DNA from: Salinibacterium sp. UTAS2018
GTDB lineage: Bacteria; Actinomycetota; Actinomycetes; Actinomycetales; Microbacteriaceae
Assembly: GCF_004118935.1 (NCBI RefSeq)
Contig: NZ_CP035375.1
Location: forward strand, 1,798,001-1,862,000
Length of the DNA: 64,000 nucleotides
Reading direction: 5' to 3'
Shown: positions 11,701 to 20,700 of the stretch, one piece after another
Layout of the letters: every line of letters begins with the position of its first letter
How positions within the stretch are numbered: the stretch's first letter is position 1
Program-made: the position numbers and the translations under genes
The notes under the pieces: model-generated
What the model was told of the DNA's origin: nothing
The model's database searches: none
Seen by the model: only the letters and a program-made list of their open reading frames with translations

Positions 11701-14700
11701 GGCACAGTCGCTGCGGTGGTCGCGTTAGCGACGGCACCGCGAGCGGGAGTACCGGATGCGGTCACGGTGTTCACGACGGAACCCGAGTCGACATCCGCCT
11801 GCGTCACAACGTAGTCATCGGCGGTTGCCAACACGCTGTCGCCGGGATTTAGCTGGCCGGACACACCGCTGGGGAACGTGCCGAAGACGGGAGTGACCCC
11901 AGTCAAGGCATCGTTGAGGGTCACTCCGCTGAGGGTGACGTTACCGGTATTGGTAACGGTGAAGCTCCAGTCGATCAGGTCGCCCGCATCTTGCGCGGCG
12001 GTGCCCGTCTTCGTGACTGAGATACCGGGGGCTGCTGGTGCTGTCGGAGTGGTCACCGACGAGACCAGGCTTTCGACACTTACGGGGGTACCGCCAGTGG
12101 TGTCACCGACCGCCTTCGCGGTGTTCGTCACCGAACCGGCATCGACATCCGCCTGGGTGATCGTGTAGGTCGCCGTTGCCGTGGCCGGCGGGTCGCCGGG
12201 CGCCAAGGTAGACGTTGAGAGAGCGGGTGTTGAAATGCCCAGTAACGGATCTACTAGACCGATGTTCTCGACAGTGACGTTACCGGTGTTTTCCACCGCA
12301 AACTCGTACGTGATGACGGCACCGAGCTCGTACACAACGGGTGGGTCCTGAACAACGACGGTCTTGGTCGTTGTGAGTTCCGGACGAACATCAGCGGTGG
12401 ATACCGTGACGGTTTCAGATGTGTCATCTACCTCGACACCCTGCGGAGATTGTCCTGTTACTGAGGCCGTGTTTTGAACACCACCAGCATCAATATCCGC
12501 TTGAAGAATGGTGTAGTCGGCCGTAGCGACCACTTGCTGACCCGGGGCGAGCACGAAATCAGTGCCGGGCCACGGAGAGTACGAAACCGCGCCAAGACCC
12601 ACCAAGCTGTCGTCGAGATCGATCGCCGTGAGAGTTTGGTTACCGGTGTTACGAATAGTCATCGTGAAGGTGATGACGTCGCCGACTTCGCGGTCGGTCA
12701 CGGTTGCGGCCTTGTCGACTTGGATGCTCGGGGCGGGCGTGATCGACACCGTCTCGGGATCAGTCTCAGTGAAGGGCGTTCCGGAGGGCGGGGTCGCCGT
12801 GAGCGTTGCGGTGTTGCTGACCGAGCCAGCATCCACATCGGACTGCTTCACCGTGTAGTTCGCGGTAGCCGTGACGGTCTGGCCTGGGGTGAGTACACCG
12901 TCGGCGGCGGGCCACGAGTACGAGATCGTGCCGAGACCACTCAGCGGGTCAGCGACGACGACGCCCGTCAGCGTCACGTTTCCAGTGTTCTTCGCCGTGA
13001 AGGTATACGTGATCACGTCGTTAGCAGCGCCGACAGCACCGGGCGCGAGTGCGCCGGTCTTCGAGAACGTCGCCACGGGGTTCGCCGCGGCGGTCGGCGT
13101 AACGACCTCATCTGAGGGATCCGTGATGACGCCGGCGGAGGGTGACGTGCCCTGACCGGTCGCCGTGTTTGTGACTGCGCCAGCATTCACATCGGACTGC
13201 TTGATCGTGTACTTCGCGGTGGCCACAACCTGCGTGTTGGGCTGCAGCGTTCCCGTGACTCCGCCGGGCCACGCACCGTAGGTGAGCGTGCTGAGGCCAG
13301 AGAGCGGGTCACTTGCCGACACCGATGTGAGAGTGGTGTTTCCCGTATTGCGCACGGTGATCGTGTACGTGATGACATCGCCGACGGCACCGGTTCCGGC
13401 GACGCTTGAGGTCTTAGTGGTGAGGATGCCGGGAACGCGCGTTGCGGTCGGAGTAGCTACCGCCGCAGAAGATGCCGTGGTGTTCGGGCCAGCGGGCGGC
13501 TTGCCCGAAACAGATGCCGTGTTGTTCACAACGCCAGCGTTCTGGTCAGCTTGGCGGATTACGTAGTCAGCCGTCGCGGTAACCGTCTGGCCGGGAGCAA
13601 GACGGCCAACAGTGCCGCTCGTCCAGGTGCCGTAGGTGAGGGCGCTCAGACCCGGACGCGGATCGGCGATGATCACGTTGGTCAACGTGACGTTGCCAGT
13701 GTTCTCGGCCGTAAAGGTGTAGCGGATGGTGTCGCCCACGACGCCCGTGCCGGGAGCAACAATGGCCGCGGTCTTGGCGAGCGTCATCGTGGAGTTCGAG
13801 GCAAGGGGAAGGGTTGACGGAGCAGTTGCCGTAGCCGGTGAACCCCGCGGCGGAGTACCCGAACCATTAGCGGTGTTCGAGACGGCACCGGCATCGATGT
13901 CAGCCTGCTTAAGGACGTAGGTTGCCGTCGCTGAGACGCTCTGGCCCGGAGCCAAGATTCCGGTCGCCGAGGGCCACGTGCCGTACGTCACGGCCGAGAT
14001 GTTGGGCAGCGTATCGGTGACAGTGACGCCCTCGAGCGTCACATTGCCGGAGTTCGTGAGCGAGAGGCTCCACGTGACAACGTCACCCGCAACACCCTGC
14101 GCGCCCGGCGCGAGAGCGCCTGACTTGGTCACAGCGATCTTCGGTGCTGACGCAATCGTCGGCGTGACGACCTGCGGCGACGGAGCGGTCACGACAGCGC
14201 CGGTCGGAGGGGTTCCCGTGGCGGTCGCAATGTTCTTGACCGAACCGGCGTCGACATTCTCCTGCGTGATTGTGTAGGTCGCGGTTCCGGTGACGGTTCC
14301 GTTGGGGTTGAGCTGGCCACTAACACCACCCGACCACACATACGTGGGAGTGGAGAGTCCGGTGATCGGGTCGGTCAGAGTGACTCCGGTGAGCGTGACG
14401 TTACCGGTGTTCTTGGCCGTGAAGGTGTAGGTGATCGTGTCGCCGACAATGCCGGTTCCGGTGCCGCCCACAACAGCGCTCTTGGTGGTGACGAGTGCGG
14501 GTGAAGCAGCAACCGTAGGCACAACAGCCTGCGTTGAGTTTGCCGTAGCGACGGGGCCCGACGGCGGCGTTCCGGATGCCGTAGCCGTGTTCTTCACGGA
14601 GCCCGCGTTCACGTCGGACTGCTTGATTGTGTAGGTCGCCGTAGCGGTTACCTGCGCGTTGGGAGCCAGTACTCCCGTCGTGCCGCCCGGCCACGTGCCG

Positions 14701-17700
14701 AAGCTGACAGCCGAGAGGTCCGTGAGAGTGTCGGTGATACCGACGCTCGAGAGCGTGACGTTACCGGTGTTCTTGACGACGAACGAGAAGGTGACGGTAT
14801 CGCCAACCTTGTTCGCACCCGCAGCCGTTGAACCGGTCTTGGAGACGGTGAGCTTCGCCGAGGTAGCGAGAGGAACCGTGGCGCTACTCGTGACCGCAGT
14901 CGCGGCGCCGCCGCTGACTCCCGTGCCGTTAGCGGTCGCCGTGTTCGCGATCGAGCCCGCGTCGACATCCGTCTGCTTCACCGTGTAGGTCGCGGTGGCG
15001 ACGACTTGAGTGTTCGGCGCTAGCGTTCCGGTAGTTCCCGAAGGCCACGTGCCGTAGGTGATGGTCGAGAGACCCGAGAGCGGGTCGGTGACCGCAGCGC
15101 CCGTAATGGTGACGTTTCCGGTGTTTCGGATGACAAAGCTGTAGGTCACTACTTCGCCAGCAATCGACGTGGAACCAGCGGGCAGCGCGCCCGACTTCAC
15201 GAGGGAGAGCGTCGGCGCCGGAGCGACCGTAGTGGTGACCACAGGGTTGGAGTCATCGTCAACGGGAGTCGCGCCGGGAGCTGTTCCTGCTGCCGACGCG
15301 GTGTTGGCGATGGAGCCAGCATCAACATCCGACTGCTTCACGGTGTAGCTCGCGAGGGCTGTTGCGGTCTGACCAGGAGCGAGGGTTCCCGCGACGCCGG
15401 GCCACGTGACAACCGGCGTAGAGAGACCCGCGAGCGAGTCGGTCAGCGTGACGCCGGTGATGGTCTGGTTTCCCGTGTTCGCGATCGCGATCGAGTACGT
15501 GATCGAGTCGCCAACCTTGGCACCAGAAGTAACGTTGGCCGACTTCGTGGTGGTGAGCTGAGGTGCACCGGTGATCGTGGGAACGGTGGCGGTCGACTGC
15601 GCAGAGGTGACCGTGGCGTTGCTCGGAGTCTTGCCCGAGACCGTTGCCGTGTTCGCTACCGAGCCGACGTTTACGTCAGCCTGCTTCACCGTGTAGGTGG
15701 CAGTGGCGGTGGCCGTTTCACCCGGAGCGAGGCGTCCTGCGGTAGCAGTCGGCCAGGTGTAGACCGGTGCTGAGAGCCCTACGAGCGAGTCAGCAATCGC
15801 GACTCCCGTCATCGTCAGGTTTCCGGGGTTCGTGATCGAGAACGAGAAGGTCATCGTGCTTCCGACGCCGCCGGTGCCCGAGGTCACTGCACCGGTCTTG
15901 GTCACGGCGAGAGCGCCGTTGGCAGCGACGAGAACAGTGGCTGGGGCGGTGGCTGAAACGGCAGAACCGGAGGGGGGCGTGCCGCGTGTGGTTGCCGTGT
16001 TGGCGACCGAACCGGCATCGACATCCGATTGCTTCAAAACGTACGTTGCCGTGGCCGTTACCTGAGTGTTGGGGAGCAGGCGACCAGCGGTACCGCTGGG
16101 CCACGTGCCGAACGTAATCGCGGAGAGTCCGGGAAGCGGGTCGGTGACGCCGACGCTTGTCATCGTGACGTTGCCCGTGTTGCGCACGACGAAGGTGTAG
16201 TTGACGGTGTCGCCAGCGACGCCCGTTCCGCCGGGAGCAAGTACACCGGTTTTGGCGAGCGAGATAGTGCGCACCGATGCGACAGTGGGCGTCGTGATCT
16301 GTGGAGACGGGTCAGTGACGGTGGTTGCACCGAAAGTACCGGTGGAGGTTGCCGTGTTCTTGATAGACCCGGCATCGACATCCGACTGCACGATTGTGTA
16401 CGTCGCGGTGGCGGTGACCTGCGCGTTGGGGGCAAGAGTGCCCGCCACGCCGCCGGGCCAGGTGCCGTAAGTTAGCGCCGAAAGTCCCGTGAGGGGGTCG
16501 GCAATTGAGACGCCAGTGAGCGTGACGTTTCCGGTGTTCTTAGCGGTGAAGGTGTACGTGATGACGTCACCCACAGCGCCGGTGCCGGCCACGCTCGCCG
16601 ACTTCTGGGTATCGATCGCGGGCGACGATGCCACCGTCGGCACGACAGCCTGCGGCGAGGTCGCTGACACGGTTGCGCCCGACGGCGTGCTGCCGGATGC
16701 CGTAGCGGTGTTCTTGACAGAGCCTGCGTTCACATCCGCCTGCTTGATCGTGTAGGTCGCTAGCGCGGTGACCTGAGTGTTGGGAGCCAATGTGCCGGCT
16801 GTGCCGCTCGGCCACGTGCCGAAGGTAACGGCGGAGAGACCGGCGAGGGTGTCGGTAATACCGACGCCGGTGGCGGTGACATTACCGGTGTTGCGAACGA
16901 CGAACGAGAAGGTGATGATGTCGCCGACGGAACCGTTGCCCGTGGTGACCGCACCCGACTTGGAGACGGTCAGGGCAGGGCCCGCAGTGATCGGGACCGT
17001 GGCGGGGCTGGTGCTCGTGACGGCGGCACCAGTCGGCGGTGTTCCCGAGCCGGTGGCGGTGTTCGAAACAGAGCCGGCATCCACATCGCTCTGCTTGAGC
17101 GTGTAGGTTGCCGTCGCGGTGACGGACTGGCCCGGAGCAAGCGTTCCCGCAATACCTGAGGGCCACGTTCCGTAGGCGAGCGCCGAAAGACCGGGGAGCG
17201 TGTCGGTGGCCGAGACCGAGGTCAGGGTGACGTTGCCCGAGTTCGTGAGCTTGATCGAGAAGTTAACGGTGTCACCGGCGCGACCGGTCGAACCGGCGGC
17301 GAGCGCCCCCGACTTGAGCGTCGTGATGACGGGGTTAGCGGCCACTGTCGGAACGCTCACCTGGTCAGACGGATCGGTCACGGTCGTGCCGCCGTGGGTG
17401 CCGCTACCGGTTGCCGTGTTCTTGACCGAGCCGGTATTAACATCGGACTGCTTGATTGTGTAGGTCGCTACTGCGGTGACGGTTTGACCCGGGGCGAGCA
17501 CCCCTGTGGCTCCTGGCCACGAGTAGGTGAGCACCGAAAGTCCCGTTAGCGGGTCAGCAATGGTCACACCCGAGAGAGTGACGTTTCCGTCGTTCTTCGC
17601 GCTGAACGAGTAGTTGATGACGTCGCCGACCTTGCCGGTGGCACCACCGGCGATGACGGCAGACTTCGTGGTGGTGATAACCCGGCTGGGCGTGACCGTA

Positions 17701-20700
17701 GGCACCACAGACTGCGCAGAGGGCTGGGTCACAGTGCCGCCGGATGGAGTCTTAGCGGTAGCGGTTGCCGTGTTCTTGACCGAGCCGGCATCCACATCGG
17801 ATTGCTTCACCGTGTAGGTCGCGGTTCCGGTGGCCGTTTGGCCTGGGGTGAGCACTCCGGATGCACCGGGCCACGTTACCGAGATCGGGCTGAGACCCGA
17901 GAGTGGGTCGGCGAGAACGACCTGGCTGAGGGTGACGTTTCCGTCATTCTTGACGCTGAACGTGTAGGTGACGACCGAGCCGACTGCGCCGGATCCCGTC
18001 GTGTAGGCGCCCGACTTGGTCACGATCATCTTGGCATCGGCCGTGATCGGAACGGTAGCGGGCGTTGTGCGGGTGACGTCAGCACCGGTCGGAGGCGTGC
18101 CCTTTGCGGTCGCGCTGTTGGCGATCGCGCCGGCATCGACATCCGACTGCTTCACCGTGTAGGTGGCGGTCGCGGTGACGGACTGACCAGGAGCAAGGGT
18201 GCCGGTGGTTCCGGGCCACGTGCCATAGGTGATGGCCGAGAGACCGGAGAGCGGGTCAGTGATTCCCGCGTTGGTGAGCGTCACGTTGCCCGAGTTGGTC
18301 AGAACGAACGAGTAGTTCACGGTGCTGCCGGCGGTCGAGCCGCCCGCAAGCGCACCCGACTTTGTCAGCGAGATGGCGGGCGTGCGAGTCTGCAGCGCAA
18401 CATCAACGCGAGGGGACGCCGCAGTCACGGTCGTGCCGCCAGGCGACTTTCCCGAGCTGGTGGCCGTGTTGCGCACGAGACCGGCATCCACATCGGACTG
18501 TTTTACGGTGTACGTCGCGGTGGCGGTCACGGTCTGGCCCGGAGCCAGGGTTCCGGCGGTTCCCGGCCACGAGTAGGTCAGAGCGGAAAGTCCGGCGAGC
18601 GGGTCGGTGATGGCGACGCCCGTGAGCGTGACGTTTCCGGTGTTCTTGGCGCTGAAGCTGTAGGTGACGACACTGCCGACAGCCTTAGGGTTCGGCACCG
18701 TTCCCGACTTCGTCGTCACGAGAGCAGGGGCGGCAGGCGTCGTGGCCAAAGTCACTTCGTTGCTGGTTCCGGTAACCGCAACGTTCTTGGGCGTTCGCCC
18801 CGCGCTGGTCGCCTGGTTCACGATCTTGCCGGCGTCAACGTCAGCTTGCTTCACCGTGTAGGTCGCAGTTCCGGTGGCAGTCTGACCCGGTGCGAGACGT
18901 CCCGAGGTTCCCGGCCAGGTGACCGCGATCGCCGACAGCCCGGTGAGCGGGTCGGCCAGGGTGACCGAAGTGAGCGTGACGTTACCGGTGTTCTTGACCG
19001 AGAAAGAGTAGTTGACGGTGTCGCCGACGTTGCCGACTCCGGCTCCCGCATACGCGGCAGTCTTCTTAGTCTCGAGAACGGCATTCACCGGGATGGGGGT
19101 GGTGCGGTTGGCTGTCGCAACGGGCTTGACTCCACCGTCGGCATCCGTACCGGTGGCGGTCGCGGTGTTCGCGATGGAACCGGCATCCACGTTGGCTTGA
19201 GTCAGCGTGTAAGTCGCTGTTCCCGTGGCAGAAGCGCCGGGTGCGAGCGCTCCCGCAGTGCCCGTCGGCCAGGAGTAAGTGATGGCCGACAAACCAGACA
19301 TCGGGTCAGTGACGGCGACGCCGGTGAGAGGTGAGTCACCGTTGTTCTTGACGGTGAATGTGTAGTTCAGCGTGTCGCCGGCACGACCGGTTGCTCCAGC
19401 GGCGAGCGCGCTCGTCTTGGCAAGCGTGAGGGAGGACAGAAGAACCCGCGTGGAGTCGCTTCCTGTGGCGCTGTTGTTCCCTACAACTGTGCTTGCTGTC
19501 GCCGTGGCCGTTGAGTCATAGCTTGCGGTGGTGGGGCCGTTCGCCGTGCAGGTATAGGTGTAGGACTGAAGCGGGGCGAGCGTTACACCGGTGAGTGCAC
19601 GTGCGCAGTTGGTCTGGTCATCGGCGATCACGATGTTCTGCAGAATTCCCACACCGGAGTTCGTCACGGTGACGGTGAACGTTGCGGCCTCGGTGGCAGT
19701 CCGCGACTGTTGGTCGAGCGTTCCGTTATAGGTCTTAGAGACGTTGATACCCGCGCTCGGCACCGAAAGAATGGCGTTCTGCAGCAAATAGGAGTCACCG
19801 CTGGTGCTCATCCGAAGGTTCACCGAGGTGTCGCCGGTTTGCACATTGGGCAAATCGACGGTGGCGACATCCACACTCTGGTTAGTGAACGGCCCAGTGT
19901 CGGTAAGGGCGGTGTAGCGAACGGAGCCCTCGCCTCGACCAATACCGATATTGCCGGTATTGCCCGCGCTGTTGGGCAATTGGGTGAAGCCGCCGTTGCC
20001 ACGAGAGTACTCAGCAATGTCGCCCTGAATGATGCGGTCGCCCTCATAGAGCGAGAAACCGGCGCGGGTTCCGGTGTCAACGGCGCTGAAACCGTTGAAA
20101 GCTACCGTGAGGGGAGCCTCAGCGGCGGTCATGCGAACGTGACCTTCGTAGAAGATGATGCGGTGCGGAGCCGAGTTCAGGTTGCTCGGAATGTAGATGC
20201 CGTAGTCATAGACGACCGTGAGACTCCAGCCGGCGTAGCAGCCGGCGCCCTGAGGTGCCCAGATATCTCCGGCGGAAACCGTGAGTGGCGTACCGGTGGT
20301 CGCGCCCGCAAATGCGGTTGTCACGTCGGCACTTGCGCTGTAGTAGGTGGCTGACGTAGTGCCAGTGGGGTCTTCGAGAACGCTGGCGGGAGCGACAGAC
20401 GTTACCGGCCCAGCACCCACCTTTATCTTTGCCGGTTGACTGCGGTATCCCGTTGCGGAGCCGGACGGCATGAGTGCTGTGCCGCGGCCCGAGTTGGGAA
20501 CCGTGCAGGAGGCCACGTTCGAGCCAGTGTAAACACCCGTGTTAGCACTCCAACTCAAGAACGCTTTCTTTACTGAGGCTCCGGCGGGGATGGTTACTGC
20601 AGCGGAACTCGAGTTAGTCGAGAAACCGGCAACAGTATTTGAGTTCTGGAGGTAGAAGTTGTCGTTGGCAGTGCTGTTATTGCCATCGGAGGCAGAGTGA

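Noticed and set aside
17802..19334. 510-residue plus-strand open frame antisense to the giant gene, Arg/Gly-rich
   Set aside because: It lies wholly inside the repeats, its composition is that of a frame-shifted shadow of GC-rich repeats, and similar shadows recur every ~350 bp.
2870..19435. Regular tandem repeats considered as a CRISPR or satellite array
   Set aside because: The ~350-bp units keep one open frame and vary as protein domains; there are no short identical repeats with unique spacers.
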